63,741 bases of DNA from Thermococcus sp. (GTDB lineage: Archaea; Methanobacteriota_B; Thermococci; Thermococcales; Thermococcaceae), in assembly GCF_027011145.1 (NCBI RefSeq), contig NZ_JALVAO010000040.1, forward strand, positions 1 to 63,741, given 5' to 3'. This document shows positions 29,142 to 38,191 of this stretch, piece by piece. Position 1 is the stretch's first letter, and each line of letters opens with the position of its first letter. The position numbers and the translations under genes are program-made. The notes below the pieces were generated by a model, which was given only the letters and a program-made list of their open reading frames with translations, ran no database searches and had not been told where the DNA came from.

Positions 29142-29732
29142 ATGCCGTTTGTCGTCATGATTACTGGTATTCCAGGAGTTGGTAAGAGTACCATCACAAG
29201 ACTCGCTCTCAAGAGAACCCGGGCCAAGTTCAGGCTCGTTAACTTTGGGGACTTGATGTTTGAAGAGGCCGTTAAAGCGGGTCTCGTTGAGCACAGAGAT
29301 GAAATGAGAAAGCTCGATCCTAAAACTCAAAAGGAACTTCAGCTTAGGGCAGCACAGAAGATAGTGGAAATAGCCAGGGAAGAACCGGTTTTGCTTGACA
29401 CTCACGCAACGATAAAGACCCCCGTTGGCTATCTGCTTGGTTTTCCTAGGGAGGTTATCGAGGTCATAAACCCAAACTTCATAGTTATAATTGAAGCAAC
29501 GCCCAGCGAGATTCTGGGCAGACGTCTCAGAGACCTCAAGAGGGACAGGGACGTTGAGACAGAAGAGCAGATTGAGAGACACCAAGACCTAAATAGGGCT
29601 GCTGCAGTAAGTTATGCCATGCACTCAAACGCCCTAATAAAAATAATCGAGAATCACGAGGACAAAGGTTTGGAGGAAGCTGTTAACGAACTCGTTCAAG
29701 TGCTTGATCTGGCGGTGAGTGAGTATGATTGA
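29142..29732 (+). CDS. adkA: Archaeal-type adenylate kinase
   Basis: The gene encodes 196 residues with the P-loop [14 protein letters not shown] at about 7-20 and the archaeal trimeric AdkA pattern ([42 protein letters not shown]). It converts AMP and ATP to two ADP. It may have its own promoter: ACCTTTTAAGG at about 29090-29100. It sits directly after secY as in other euryarchaea. Confidence 0.95.
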   Translation: MPFVVMITGIPGVGKSTITRLALKRTRAKFRLVNFGDLMFEEAVKAGLVEHRDEMRKLDPKTQKELQLRAAQKIVEIAREEPVLLDTHATIKTPVGYLLGFPREVIEVINPNFIVIIEATPSEILGRRLRDLKRDRDVETEEQIERHQDLNRAAAVSYAMHSNALIKIIENHEDKGLEEAVNELVQVLDLAVSEYD

Positions 29733-30248
29733 GAGTATATACAGATTCCTTAATGATATATTCGGACCGTTTATAATGAACTACCAGCCTCTCTGGGTTA
29801 TAACCTTCATGGGGTTCATAATTGGAGGGTTTTATACCCTACTTTACTACTTCGTCACTGACATTGAGAAACAGAAAAAACTCCAGAAGCTCGCAAAGGA
29901 AGTTCAAAAGGAAATGAGGGAAGCCCAGAAGAGTGGAGATGAAAAGAGGCTCAGAAAGGCCCAGCAAAAACAGCTTGAGCTCATGAAAATGCAAGGGGAA
30001 ATAATGAGACAACAAATGATCCCAATGCTTCTCACTATGCCCATATTTTGGATATTCTTCAGCTGGCTTAGAATGTGGTACACGGAGGTTGCTATCGTCA
30101 AGGCCCCCTTCACTTCTTTCTCTTTGACTGGTTCCACAGGATGTATCACTCTGTGCTCTCAGGCAGTGAGCTGGGCTACATTGGCTGGTATGTCCTTTCG
30201 AGCTATGTGATTGGTATGGTTCTGAGAAAGCTCCTTGACATGGGATAA
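29725..30248 (+). pseudogene. DUF106/EMC3-type (YidC/Oxa1 superfamily) membrane protein, broken by a one-base frameshift
   Basis: The first frame gives a membrane helix (about 20-45), a long charged coiled coil (EKQKKLQKLAKEVQKEMREA onward) and a second helix (MLLTMPIFWIFFSWL), then goes astray after EVAIVKAP and stops at 30210. The -1 frame restores family sequence, HFFLFDWFHRMYHSVLSGSE and GWYVLSSYVIGMVLRKLL, up to a stop at 30248. One missing C at about 30104-30112 explains this. The family inserts membrane proteins and is conserved beside secY, so a sequencing error is at least as likely as true loss. Confidence 0.8.
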
Positions 30249-30289
30249 ATTTAAAAACGCTCCGCTGAAAGGGGTTGCGAGGTGAGAAC

Positions 30290-30559
30290 ATGAAGCCGAT
30301 GTATCGCTCAAGGTCATGGAGAAGGAAGTACGTTAGGACTCCGGGAGGAAGAACCGTAATTCACTTTGAGAGGAGAAAGCCAAAGATCGCCCACTGCGCT
30401 CTCTGTGGCAGACCGCTCAACGGAGTTCCTCGGGGAAGGCCGAGCGAGCTCAGGAAGCTCCCCAAGACCAAGAAGAGGCCCGAGAGGCCCTACCCGAACC
30501 TCTGCCCGAGCTGTATGAGGAAGGTTATGAAGGCCCAGGTCAGGGCTTCCCTCAGCTGA
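30290..30559 (+). CDS. rpl34e: Large-subunit ribosomal protein eL34
   Basis: The gene encodes 89 residues, [20 protein letters not shown], with a zinc ribbon of CALC and CPSC pairs. ATG 30290 follows GAGGTGAGAAC. A TATA element (AAATTTAAAAACG, about 30247-30259) suggests a promoter within the cluster. Confidence 0.96.
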   Translation: MKPMYRSRSWRRKYVRTPGGRTVIHFERRKPKIAHCALCGRPLNGVPRGRPSELRKLPKTKKRPERPYPNLCPSCMRKVMKAQVRASLS

Positions 30560-30568
30560 GGTGCGTCT

Positions 30569-31147
30569 ATGCCGAAGGGCTGCCTCGTCATAACCGTCAG
30601 TGGCCTGGCTGGTTCAGGCACTACAACCCTATGCCGGAATCTGGCCAAGCATTATGGCTTTAAGCACATCTACGCCGGTTTGATATTCCGGCAGATGGCC
30701 AAGGAAAGGGGCATGACCCTTGAGGAGTTCCAGAAGTACGTTGAACTCCACCCCGAGATAGACAGAGAAGTTGACAGGAGGCAGGTCGAGGCGGCCAAGG
30801 AATGTAACGTTGTCATTGAGGGTCGTTTAGCTGGCTGGATGGTTAAGGACGCCGACCTTAAGATATGGCTCGACGCTCCCATAATGGAGCGCGCCAAGAG
30901 AGTCGCTCAGAGGGAAGGCATCTCAGTTGAGGAGGCCTTCGTTCAGATTGCCGAGAGGGAAAAGCAGAACAGGAAAAGGTATTTAAACCTCTATGGGATT
31001 GACATCGAGGACAAGTCGATTTATGATTTAATCATAAACACTGCCAAATGGGGTCCCGATGGGGTCTTCGCGATCGTGAAGGCCGCCATCGACCACCTTT
31101 ACCCCGACGGCGACGCGGGGTCTGACAAAGGTAAGGAGGTGGGATGA
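30569..31147 (+). CDS. cmk: Cytidylate kinase, archaeal type
   Basis: The gene encodes 192 residues with a P-loop VSGLAGSGTTTLCRNLAKHY near residue 10, the NMP-binding IYAGLIFRQMAKERGM and VIEGRLAGWM. It phosphorylates CMP/dCMP. It is embedded between eL34 and eL14, an arrangement widespread in archaea; the eL14 ATG follows its stop with no gap. Confidence 0.95.
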   Translation: MPKGCLVITVSGLAGSGTTTLCRNLAKHYGFKHIYAGLIFRQMAKERGMTLEEFQKYVELHPEIDREVDRRQVEAAKECNVVIEGRLAGWMVKDADLKIWLDAPIMERAKRVAQREGISVEEAFVQIAEREKQNRKRYLNLYGIDIEDKSIYDLIINTAKWGPDGVFAIVKAAIDHLYPDGDAGSDKGKEVG

Positions 31148-31399
31148 ATGCCAGCTATCGAGATTGGGAGGATTGCCGTCGTTATTGCCGGAAGGAGGGC
31201 CGGACAGAAGGTCGTCGTTGCCGACATAATAGACAAGAACTTCGTCCTCGTTACCGGCGCTGGACTGAACAAGGTCAAGCGCAGGAGGATGAACGTCAAG
31301 CACCTTGAACCCCTTCCGGAGAAGGTTAACATCGAGCGCGGTGCTTCCGACGAGGAGATAAAGAAGGCCCTCGAAGAGGCCGGCATAAGCCTTGAGTGA
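31148..31399 (+). CDS. rpl14e: Large-subunit ribosomal protein eL14
   Basis: The gene encodes 83 residues, [20 protein letters not shown], a KOW-type fold with [17 protein letters not shown]. Its final codons form the left arm of a terminator-like hairpin, so the stop codon lies in the stem. Confidence 0.95.
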   Translation: MPAIEIGRIAVVIAGRRAGQKVVVADIIDKNFVLVTGAGLNKVKRRRMNVKHLEPLPEKVNIERGASDEEIKKALEEAGISLE

Positions 31400-31420
31400 G
31401 GAATGTTTCCTCACTCTTTT
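31394..31420 (+). terminator. Terminator-like hairpin after eL14
   Basis: GAGTGAGGAA (31394-31403) pairs perfectly with TTCCTCACTC (31407-31416) around a 3-nt loop and is followed by TTTT. Archaeal terminators usually need only the T run, so the strong stem is unusual. It overlaps the stop codon of eL14 and separates the ribosomal operon from the SDR gene. Confidence 0.6.
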
Positions 31421-31470
31421 CCCCAATAATTTCTTAACACCTTTCCCATGTTCTTTTCTTGGTGGTGAGA

Positions 31471-32187
31471 ATGAAAACCGCTCTGGTTACTGGCGCAACC
31501 GGGGGCATCGGCAGGCTCCTTGTCAGGGCTCTTATTGAAAAGGGCTTTCACGTTGTTGGTGTGGGCAGGAGGAAGGAACGGCTTGAGGAACTAAAGTCTC
31601 TTGGGAACTTCTCCTATATCGTGGCCGATTTGAGCGAGCCCAACGTCGCAAGAAAGATTGCCGATTCCCTTGGAGGGTTTGGTGTTAAAAGGCTTGATGT
31701 TCTCGTAAACAACGTCGGTTACGCAATCAAGAAACCTCTGCTTGACCATACCGACGAAGAGCTTGAGAACCTTTTCAAGGTAAACGCCCTCGCTCCTGTG
31801 GAACTTACCCGTGAGCTTCTGCCCCTCCTTGGTGAGGGTTCGACCGTTGTTTTTGTGAGAAGCGAAGTTGCCTTCGTGAACATCCCGGAGTTGCCGTCAT
31901 ACTGCGCCGCTAAGGGAGCCCTGCACTATCTTACGGTAAACCTTGAGAGGGAACTAAAGGACAGGGGAATCCAGGTTATGCGCGTTTATCCCAAGCAGGT
32001 TAAAACGGAGTTTTTCACAAGGAATAACGTGCCCTATCCAACGGGTTCGATAGAACCCGAAGATGTCGTTAAGGAAATAATGAGAGGCCTTGAGAAGGGC
32101 AAGCGGGAGGTTTTCGTGCCCGGTTATCTGAAGCTCATCAGGTACCTTCCCAACTGGCCCGTTTTCACGTATCGCTTCCGGCATTAG
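31471..32187 (+). CDS. Short-chain dehydrogenase/reductase (SDR)
   Basis: The gene encodes 238 residues with the classical nucleotide-binding TGATGGIG at about 7-14, the NNVGYA segment (the NNAG position) and the active-site YCAAK. The third catalytic position, usually a serine, reads VRSEVAF. The substrate is not predictable. It stands between eL14 and cbf5, which are neighbours in many relatives, and is bracketed by a terminator-like hairpin and a new TATA box, so it looks inserted. ATG 31471 follows GGTGGTGAG. Confidence 0.85.
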   Translation: MKTALVTGATGGIGRLLVRALIEKGFHVVGVGRRKERLEELKSLGNFSYIVADLSEPNVARKIADSLGGFGVKRLDVLVNNVGYAIKKPLLDHTDEELENLFKVNALAPVELTRELLPLLGEGSTVVFVRSEVAFVNIPELPSYCAAKGALHYLTVNLERELKDRGIQVMRVYPKQVKTEFFTRNNVPYPTGSIEPEDVVKEIMRGLEKGKREVFVPGYLKLIRYLPNWPVFTYRFRH

Positions 32188-32245
32188 GTGGGTTTATAAG
32201 GCAATATTTTGAGTCTAGGCTGATAACGCTCACCTGGTGATGCTC

Positions 32246-33256
32246 ATGGCAAGGGATGAAGTTAGGAGAATCCTTCCGGCAGATATAAAGCGGGAAGTGT
32301 TGATTAAGGACGAGAAGGCCGAGACCAACCCGAAGTGGGGCTTTCCGCCAGAGAAGAGACCGATAGAGATGCACATGCAGTTCGGCATAATAAACCTCGA
32401 CAAACCGCCGGGACCCACGAGTCATGAAGTTGTTGCGTGGATTAAGAAGCTCTTCAACTTGAGCAAAGCCGGCCACGGTGGAACCCTTGACCCGAAGGTC
32501 AGTGGTGTTTTGCCGGTTGCTCTGGAGAGGGCCACCAGAGTTGTTCAGGCACTTTTGCCAGCAGGAAAGGAGTACGTTGCTTTGATGCACCTCCACGGTG
32601 ACGTCCCCGAGGACAAAATCCTAGCCGTAATGAAGGAGTTCCAGGGAGAGATTATCCAGAGACCACCGCTGAGGAGCGCGGTTAAAAGAAGGTTGAGGAC
32701 GAGGAAGGTTTACTACATTGATGTCCTCGAGATAGATGGCAGGGACGTTTTGTTCAGGGTGGGTGTCGAGGCAGGAACCTACATCCGTTCGCTCATTCAC
32801 CACATAGGTTTAGCCCTTGGCGTCGGCGCCCACATGGCCGAGCTTAGGAGGACGAGAAGTGGCCCATTTAAGGAAGACGAGACGCTGGTGACGCTTCACG
32901 ACCTCGTTGATTACTACCACTTCTGGAAGGAGGACGGCATTGAGAAATATTTCCGGCAGGCTATACAACCGATGGAGAAGGCAGTGGAACACCTTCCCAA
33001 GGTCTGGATTAGGGATTCTGCAGTTTCAGCGGTCACCCATGGTGCCGATTTGGCCGTTCCGGGGATAGTCAAGCTCCACAAGGGCATCAAGAGGGGCGAT
33101 CTTGTTGCCATAATGACCCTCAAGGACGAGCTGGTTGCGCTTGGAAAGGCCATGATGACAAGCGGTGAGATGCTTCAGAGGAGCAAGGGTATAGCCGTCG
33201 ATGTGGACAAGGTCTTCATGCCGAGGGAGTGGTATCCGAAACTTTGGGCCAAGTGA
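32246..33256 (+). CDS. cbf5: tRNA/rRNA pseudouridine synthase Cbf5 (H/ACA RNP catalytic subunit)
   Basis: The gene encodes 336 residues: MARDEVRRILPADIKREVLI, the catalytic GHGGTLDPKVSGVL with the aspartate in TLDP, RPPLRSAVKRRLRTRKVYY, and a C-terminal PUA domain (VAVPGIVKL-like to MPREWYPKLW). It isomerises uridines guided by H/ACA RNAs and can act on tRNA U55. A GGTTTATAAGG TATA element at about 32190-32200 gives it its own promoter. ATG 32246 is preferred to 32240 or GTG 32237 for spacing to the GGTGATG site. Confidence 0.95.
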   Translation: MARDEVRRILPADIKREVLIKDEKAETNPKWGFPPEKRPIEMHMQFGIINLDKPPGPTSHEVVAWIKKLFNLSKAGHGGTLDPKVSGVLPVALERATRVVQALLPAGKEYVALMHLHGDVPEDKILAVMKEFQGEIIQRPPLRSAVKRRLRTRKVYYIDVLEIDGRDVLFRVGVEAGTYIRSLIHHIGLALGVGAHMAELRRTRSGPFKEDETLVTLHDLVDYYHFWKEDGIEKYFRQAIQPMEKAVEHLPKVWIRDSAVSAVTHGADLAVPGIVKLHKGIKRGDLVAIMTLKDELVALGKAMMTSGEMLQRSKGIAVDVDKVFMPREWYPKLWAK

Positions 33257-33330
33257 GTGCGTTTTTGTCACCTCTTTTCCCTAACTTTGCGCAAGCAAAG
33301 GTTGATAAACCCCTTACCTTATCCCCGACC

Positions 33331-33918
33331 ATGACCCACTACTACTCAGAAGAGCCGGGCACGCCTTTGAAGACCAAGACCATAGAGGTCTGTCTTAGGG
33401 GGCACTGCTTCAAGTTCATCACAGCTAGCGGGGTGTTTTCCTTCGGCAAACTCGACAGGGGAACCGAACTTCTGATAGAGAACATGGTTCTCGATGAGAA
33501 CTGGCGCGTTCTGGATTTGGGCTGTGGCTACGGTGCCATTGGCATCGTCGCCTCCCGCTTCGTTGACCATGTTATTATGACCGACGTGAACAGGAGAGCG
33601 GTTAGCATAGCGAGGAAAAACTTAAAAATCAACGGCGTTAGAAACGCCGAGGTCAGGTGGGGAAGCCTCTACGAGCCAGTTAAAGGGGAAAAATTCGACT
33701 CAATCATCACCAATCCCCCAGTGCACGCGGGAAAGGAAATCCTGAGGGAAATAGTTATAAACGCTCCCCGGCATCTCAACGATGGTGGCCTCCTGCAACT
33801 GGTGATTAAGACGAAGCAGGGGGCAAAGTATATTAAGGCCCTCATGGAGGAGCACTTTACCGAAGTGAGAGAGCTCGCGAAGGGGAGCGGTTACCGCGTG
33901 TACGCCGGGATTGCCTAG
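33331..33918 (+). CDS. Class I SAM methyltransferase, RsmC/N-methylase type, ending inside tRNA-Ser
   Basis: The gene encodes 195 residues, MTHYYSEEPGTPLKTKTIEV, with SAM motif VLDLGCGYGAIGIV and the N-methyltransferase motif NPPVHAG. It resembles the RsmC catalytic domain that makes m2G in rRNA; the target here is unknown. ATG 33331 lies about 26 nt after a TATA-like TTGATAAAC, so it is probably leaderless; upstream in-frame codons would sit before the promoter. The last four codons and the stop (33904-33918) form the 5' acceptor strand and start of the D-arm of tRNA-Ser. Confidence 0.85.
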   Translation: MTHYYSEEPGTPLKTKTIEVCLRGHCFKFITASGVFSFGKLDRGTELLIENMVLDENWRVLDLGCGYGAIGIVASRFVDHVIMTDVNRRAVSIARKNLKINGVRNAEVRWGSLYEPVKGEKFDSIITNPPVHAGKEILREIVINAPRHLNDGGLLQLVIKTKQGAKYIKALMEEHFTEVRELAKGSGYRVYAGIA

Positions 33919-33990
33919 CCTGGGAAGGCGCGGGCCTTGAGAGCCCGTGGGCGTTTGCCCGCCGGGGTTCAAATCCCCGTCCCGGCGCCA
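33904..33990 (+). tRNA. tRNA-Ser (TGA)
   Basis: The acceptor GCCGGGA pairs with TCCCGGC, then G and CCA. The anticodon stem CGGGC/GCCCG holds the loop CTTGAGA with anticodon TGA. The long variable arm (GGGCG-TTTG-CCCGC type) is that of class II tRNAs. It overlaps the preceding coding sequence by 15 nt and precedes uS13 by about 40 nt. Confidence 0.95.
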
Positions 33991-34032
33991 AAATCCCTTT
34001 GATTCCCAAGAGGGATGGGAGGTGTATTCGTA

Positions 34033-34482
34033 ATGACCGAGAACTTCAGGCACATAGTCCGTGTTGCGGGCGTTGATTTGGACGGACATAAGCAGTTGAG
34101 ATGGGCACTGACAGGGATTAAGGGAATAGGAATAAACTTCGCAACTATGGTGCTCAGGGTTGCAGGGCTTGACCCCTACATGAAGGCCGGTTACCTCACC
34201 GACGAGCAGGTTAAGCTCATAGAGAAAATCCTTGAGGACCCCGTGGCCCACGGAATCCCTGCATGGGCGGTTAACAGGCCGAAGGACTACGAGACCGGCA
34301 AGGACATGCACCTCATTACGGCCAAGCTCGTTATGGCATGGCGTGAGGACATCAACAGGCTGAGGAGGATAAGGGCTTACCGCGGTATAAGGCACGAGCT
34401 TGGTCTGCCTCTCCGCGGTCAGAGAACGAGGTCCAACTTCAGGCACGGAACTACCGTCGGTGTTAGCAGGAGGAAGAAGTGA
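34033..34482 (+). CDS. rps13: Small-subunit ribosomal protein uS13
   Basis: The gene encodes 149 residues, [20 protein letters not shown], with [20 protein letters not shown] and [23 protein letters not shown] 34033 is 8 nt from GGGAGGTG; the ATG at 34015 lies before that site. It opens the alpha-type operon uS13-uS4-uS11-RpoD. Confidence 0.96.
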   Translation: MTENFRHIVRVAGVDLDGHKQLRWALTGIKGIGINFATMVLRVAGLDPYMKAGYLTDEQVKLIEKILEDPVAHGIPAWAVNRPKDYETGKDMHLITAKLVMAWREDINRLRRIRAYRGIRHELGLPLRGQRTRSNFRHGTTVGVSRRKK

Positions 34483-34492
34483 GGTGGTGTAA

Positions 34493-35035
34493 ATGGGAGA
34501 CCCGAAGAGGCAGAGGAAGAAGTATGAAACTCCCTCTCACCCCTGGATTAAGGAGAGACTCGACCGCGAGAGGGTTCTGAAGAGGAAGTACGCCCTCAAG
34601 AACAAGAAGGAGCTCTGGCGCCACGAGACCCAGCTCAAGGAGTTCAGGCGTAGGGCGAGAAGACTCCTCGCGGCCCGTGGAAAGCAGGCCGAAATTGAGA
34701 GGCAGCAGCTCCTCCAGAGGCTCTACAGGCTCGGCCTTCTCCCGGCCGATGCCGTTCTCGATGACGTTCTCTCTCTCACAGTTGAGGACGTCCTCGAGAG
34801 AAGGTTGCAGACCATCGTTTACAAGAAGGGTCTCGCTAGAACAATTAAGCAGGCCAGACAGCTCATAGTCCACGGCCATATCGAGGTCAACGGCCAGATA
34901 ATCCGCTCGCCGGGTTATCTCGTCCTCCGCGAGGAGGAGGATGCCATAACCTACGCGAAGAACTCTCCCTTCGCCAAGGAATCCCACCCCGAGAGGATGG
35001 TTATTGAACAGGCCAAGCAGGGTGGTGAGGCATGA
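34493..35035 (+). CDS. rps4: Small-subunit ribosomal protein uS4
   Basis: The gene encodes 180 residues, [20 protein letters not shown], with the S4 RNA-binding domain [20 protein letters not shown] and [17 protein letters not shown]. It overlaps uS11 by 4 nt. Confidence 0.96.
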   Translation: MGDPKRQRKKYETPSHPWIKERLDRERVLKRKYALKNKKELWRHETQLKEFRRRARRLLAARGKQAEIERQQLLQRLYRLGLLPADAVLDDVLSLTVEDVLERRLQTIVYKKGLARTIKQARQLIVHGHIEVNGQIIRSPGYLVLREEEDAITYAKNSPFAKESHPERMVIEQAKQGGEA

Positions 35036-35451
35036 GCGAGGAAACCCAGCAGGTTAACCTTAAGAAGAAGGAGAAGTGGGGAGTTGCTCACATTTACTCC
35101 TCCTACAACAACACGATAATACACATCACTGACCTCACCGGGGCCGAGACGGTCTCTAGATGGAGCGGTGGTATGGTCGTCAAGGCCGACAGGGACGAGC
35201 CTTCTCCGTACGCGGCCATGATTGCCGCCAAGAGGGCCGCTGAAGAGGCTATGGAGAAGGGCTTCGTCGGCGTTCACATCAAGGTTCGCGCCCCGGGAGG
35301 AAGCAAGAGCAAGACCCCCGGTCCGGGTGCCCAGGCGGCCATTAGAGCTCTCGCCAGGGCAGGCCTCAAGATAGGGCGCGTCGAGGACGTCACACCGATA
35401 CCGCACGACGGAACCAGACCCAAGGGCGGTAGGCGCGGTAGGCGCGTCTGA
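35032..35451 (+). CDS. rps11: Small-subunit ribosomal protein uS11
   Basis: The gene encodes 139 residues with [40 protein letters not shown] and the C-terminal [18 protein letters not shown], all typical of uS11. Confidence 0.97.
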   Translation: MSEETQQVNLKKKEKWGVAHIYSSYNNTIIHITDLTGAETVSRWSGGMVVKADRDEPSPYAAMIAAKRAAEEAMEKGFVGVHIKVRAPGGSKSKTPGPGAQAAIRALARAGLKIGRVEDVTPIPHDGTRPKGGRRGRRV

Positions 35452-35480
35452 TCCCTACAACTTCTTTTTTGGTGGTGCAA

Positions 35481-36263
35481 ATGGAGCCGAAGTTTAAGAT
35501 TCTGGAAAAGAGGGAGGACTCGATAAAGTTCATCGTTGAAGGCATAGACGTTGCCTTTGCCAACGCCCTCAGAAGGACTATTCTTGCCGAAGTTCCAACC
35601 TTTGCCGTTGATGAGGTCGAGTTCTTTGAAAACGACTCGGCTCTCTTTGATGAGATAATCGCCCACAGGCTCGCTATGATTCCCCTTACAACCCCGGTTG
35701 AAAGGTTTTCGCTCGATTCACTTGAGCTCGACGACTACACCGTTACCCTCTCCCTCGAGGCTGAGGGTCCGGGCGTGGTTTACTCCGGCGACCTCAAGAG
35801 TAGCGACGAGGAGATAAAACCCGCCAACCCTGACATTCCGATAGTCAAGCTCGCCGAGGGCCAGCGGTTAGTTTTCAACGCCTACGCAAAGCTCGGCCGT
35901 GGAAAGGACCACGCAAAGTGGCAACCCGGCTTCGTTTACTACAAGTATCTCACGAGAATACACGTGAGCAAGGAAGTCCCCGACTGGGAGGAGCTCAAGG
36001 GGCTCGCCGAGAGGAGAGGACTGCCCGTTGAGGAAAAGGACGACGAGCTTGTCATAACCACGACCAAGGCCTTCTACCTCCCGAGGAAGTTCGAGCCATA
36101 TGAGGGCGAGAAGATTAGGGAAGAAGTAGTGCCCGAAACGTTCGTCTTTACCGTTGAAACTAACGGAGAGCTCCCCGTTGAGGAAATAGTGAGCATAGCT
36201 CTCAAGATACTGATGAGGAAGAGCGATAGATTTATAAACGAACTCCATAAATTAGCCGACTGA
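35481..36263 (+). CDS. rpoD: DNA-directed RNA polymerase subunit D
   Basis: The gene encodes 260 residues, [20 protein letters not shown], with the alpha-like dimerisation motif [20 protein letters not shown] and [11 protein letters not shown]. It pairs with subunit L to nucleate polymerase assembly. The whole sequence has no cysteine, so this version lacks the iron-sulfur cluster found in subunit D of some archaea. The stop is one base before tRNA-Leu(CAG). ATG 35481 follows GGTGGTG. Confidence 0.96.
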   Translation: MEPKFKILEKREDSIKFIVEGIDVAFANALRRTILAEVPTFAVDEVEFFENDSALFDEIIAHRLAMIPLTTPVERFSLDSLELDDYTVTLSLEAEGPGVVYSGDLKSSDEEIKPANPDIPIVKLAEGQRLVFNAYAKLGRGKDHAKWQPGFVYYKYLTRIHVSKEVPDWEELKGLAERRGLPVEEKDDELVITTTKAFYLPRKFEPYEGEKIREEVVPETFVFTVETNGELPVEEIVSIALKILMRKSDRFINELHKLAD

Positions 36264-36264
36264 C

Positions 36265-36352
36265 GCGGGGGTAGCCGAGCCTGGCCAAAGGCGCGGGATT
36301 CAGGGTCCCGTCCCGTAGGGGTTCCGGGGTTCAAATCCCCGCCCCCGCACCA
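36265..36352 (+). tRNA. tRNA-Leu (CAG)
   Basis: The acceptor GCGGGGG pairs with CCCCCGC, followed by A and CCA. The anticodon stem CGGGA/TCCCG holds the loop TTCAGGG with anticodon CAG. The long variable arm marks class II. It is wedged between rpoD (1 nt) and eL18 (58 nt), so it is probably cut out of the operon transcript. Confidence 0.95.
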
Positions 36353-36410
36353 TAACGCTCACCCCGTCCACCTGTCGGTTTCCCTGCGAGAGCGTTGAGG
36401 AGGTATGTTC

Positions 36411-36776
36411 ATGGTCAAGAGAACAGGACCCACCGATATTAACCTGAGGAGGCTCATTCGGGCACTCAGGAAGAAATCAAACGAGGAAGGAGTTAAGATA
36501 TGGAAGGACATTGCCTGGCGCCTTGAGAGGCCGAGAAGACAGAGGGCCGAGGTAAACGTCAGCAAGATAAACCGCTACACCAAGGAGGGTGACACCGTTA
36601 TCGTCCCGGGAAGCGTTCTTGGTGCAGGAAAGCTTGAGCACAAGGTTATCGTCGCCGCCTGGAAGTTCAGCGAGACTGCTAGGAAAAAGATAGTCGAGGC
36701 CGGGGGAGAGGCCATAACCATCGAGGAGCTTATGGAGAGGAACCCGAAGGGTAGTGGAGTAATCATAATGGAGTGA
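36411..36776 (+). CDS. rpl18e: Large-subunit ribosomal protein eL18
   Basis: The gene encodes 121 residues, [20 protein letters not shown], with [20 protein letters not shown], the uL15-like fold. ATG 36411 is 8 nt from GAGGAGG; the ATG at 36405 is too close. The leader contains AACGCTC and GAGCGTT (36354-36360, 36389-36395), which could pair around the tRNA trailer. Confidence 0.95.
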   Translation: MVKRTGPTDINLRRLIRALRKKSNEEGVKIWKDIAWRLERPRRQRAEVNVSKINRYTKEGDTVIVPGSVLGAGKLEHKVIVAAWKFSETARKKIVEAGGEAITIEELMERNPKGSGVIIME

Positions 36777-36782
36777 TGGGCC

Positions 36783-37211
36783 ATGAGGATTATTAATGCT
36801 GAAGGACTTATCCTTGGAAGGCTCGCCTCGAAGGTTGCCAAGATGCTCCTCGAGGGTGAGGAGGTCGTCATAGTCAACGCCGAGAAGGCCATCATCACCG
36901 GTAACAGGGAGGACATATTCGCCAAGTACAAGCAGAGAACCGAGCTCAGAACCAGGACCAACCCGAGAAGGGGTCCCTTCTACCCGAAGAGGAGCGATGA
37001 GATTGTCAGGAGAACAGTCAGGGGCATGCTCCCCTGGAAGACCGACCGCGGAAGGAAGGCTTTCAGAAGGCTTAGGGTCTACGTTGGTATTCCAAAGGAA
37101 TTCGAGGGCAAGGAACTTGAGACCATAAGCGAGGCTCACATGTCGAGGCTTTCGACTCCAAAGTATGTCACCGTTGGTGAGGTTGCCAAGTTCCTCGGTG
37201 GAAAGTTCTGA
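36783..37211 (+). CDS. rpl13: Large-subunit ribosomal protein uL13
   Basis: The gene encodes 142 residues, [20 protein letters not shown], with [20 protein letters not shown] and [18 protein letters not shown]. It is 6 nt after eL18 in the classic order eL18-uL13-uS9-RpoN. Confidence 0.97.
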   Translation: MRIINAEGLILGRLASKVAKMLLEGEEVVIVNAEKAIITGNREDIFAKYKQRTELRTRTNPRRGPFYPKRSDEIVRRTVRGMLPWKTDRGRKAFRRLRVYVGIPKEFEGKELETISEAHMSRLSTPKYVTVGEVAKFLGGKF

Positions 37212-37221
37212 GGTGAGAAAG

Positions 37222-37629
37222 ATGAGGGTCATCCAGACTGCCGGAAAGAGGAAGACGGCCATTGCGAGGGCCACTATAAGAGAAGGAAAGGGAAGGGTGA
37301 GAATCAACCACAAGCCCGTTGAGATAATTGAACCCGAGATAGCGCGCTTCACCATCATGGAACCGCTCATCCTTGCCGGCGAGGAGATAGTCAGCAAGGT
37401 TGACATCGACGTCAAGGTCGAGGGCGGTGGCTTCATGGGACAGGCCGAAGCGGCTCGTGTTGCCATAGCCCGCGCGTTAGTTGAGTGGACCAACGACATG
37501 AACTTGAAGGAAAAGTTTATGAAGTACGACAGGACTATGCTCGTTGGCGACAGCAGGAGAACCGAGCCCCACAAGCCCAACCGCTCAACCAAGGGTCCGA
37601 GAGCCAAGAGGCAGAAGTCCTACCGTTGA
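37222..37629 (+). CDS. rps9: Small-subunit ribosomal protein uS9
   Basis: The gene encodes 135 residues, [20 protein letters not shown], ending in the conserved [20 protein letters not shown] and KSYR tail that reaches the P-site tRNA. ATG 37222 follows GAGGTGAG. Confidence 0.96.
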   Translation: MRVIQTAGKRKTAIARATIREGKGRVRINHKPVEIIEPEIARFTIMEPLILAGEEIVSKVDIDVKVEGGGFMGQAEAARVAIARALVEWTNDMNLKEKFMKYDRTMLVGDSRRTEPHKPNRSTKGPRAKRQKSYR

Positions 37630-37661
37630 TGCCTTTCCTTTAACAATTTGAGGTGTGGAAA

Positions 37662-37859
37662 ATGATAGTTCCCGTCAGGTGCTTCACCTGCGGAAAGGTG
37701 CTGGCCGACAAATACTACGAGTTCAAGAAGAGGGTCGAGGCAGGGGAAGACCCTGCTAAAGTGCTGGACGACCTCGGTGTCGAGAGGTACTGTTGCAGGA
37801 GAACGCTCCTCAGCCACGTGGAGCTCATCGACCAGGTAATGGTTTATAAAGTCTACTAA
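37662..37859 (+). CDS. rpoN: DNA-directed RNA polymerase subunit N
   Basis: The gene encodes 65 residues, [20 protein letters not shown], with the zinc-bundle ligands CFTC and the later CC pair in [16 protein letters not shown]. It is the Rpb10 homologue. tRNA-Pro starts 17 nt after the stop. Confidence 0.97.
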   Translation: MIVPVRCFTCGKVLADKYYEFKKRVEAGEDPAKVLDDLGVERYCCRRTLLSHVELIDQVMVYKVY

Positions 37860-37876
37860 AAACCGCAATTCTGGGC

Positions 37877-37954
37877 GGGGCCGTGGGGTAGCTTGGTCTA
37901 TCCTCCCGGCTTGGGGTGCCGGAGACCCGGGTTCAAATCCCGGCGGCCCCACCA
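37877..37954 (+). tRNA. tRNA-Pro (GGG)
   Basis: The acceptor GGGGCCG pairs with CGGCCCC, then A and CCA. The anticodon stem CCGGC/GCCGG holds TTGGGGT with anticodon GGG. It lies between rpoN and rpoK. A second proline tRNA (TGG) with a nearly identical body is at 49.9 kb. Confidence 0.95.
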
Positions 37955-38011
37955 ACATTACGTTCACTGAAAAAACCTCTCTTGAAGGCGTTGGGAAAAG
38001 GGGTGGTAAGT

Positions 38012-38185
38012 ATGTTCAAGTACACCCGCTTTGAGAAGGCCCGCATTATCGGTGCGAGGGCGTTGCAGATAGCCATGGGCGCTCCCGTGCTTATAGACGT
38101 CCCTGAGGGAATCACGCCCCTCCAGGCGGCCCTCATGGAGTTCGAGAAGGGAATAATACCCCTCACCGTAATAAGGCCGAGCTGA
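38012..38185 (+). CDS. rpoK: DNA-directed RNA polymerase subunit K
   Basis: The gene encodes 57 residues, [20 protein letters not shown], then [20 protein letters not shown], the Rpb6/omega homologue. ATG 38012 follows GGGGTGGTAAGT. An upstream in-frame extension would read through tRNA-Pro and is rejected. Confidence 0.96.
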   Translation: MFKYTRFEKARIIGARALQIAMGAPVLIDVPEGITPLQAALMEFEKGIIPLTVIRPS

Positions 38186-38191
38186 TGAAAA

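Noticed and set aside
37916-38011. N-terminal extension of RpoK
   Set aside because: It would read through tRNA-Pro; the family's usual start and ribosome site are at ATG 38012.
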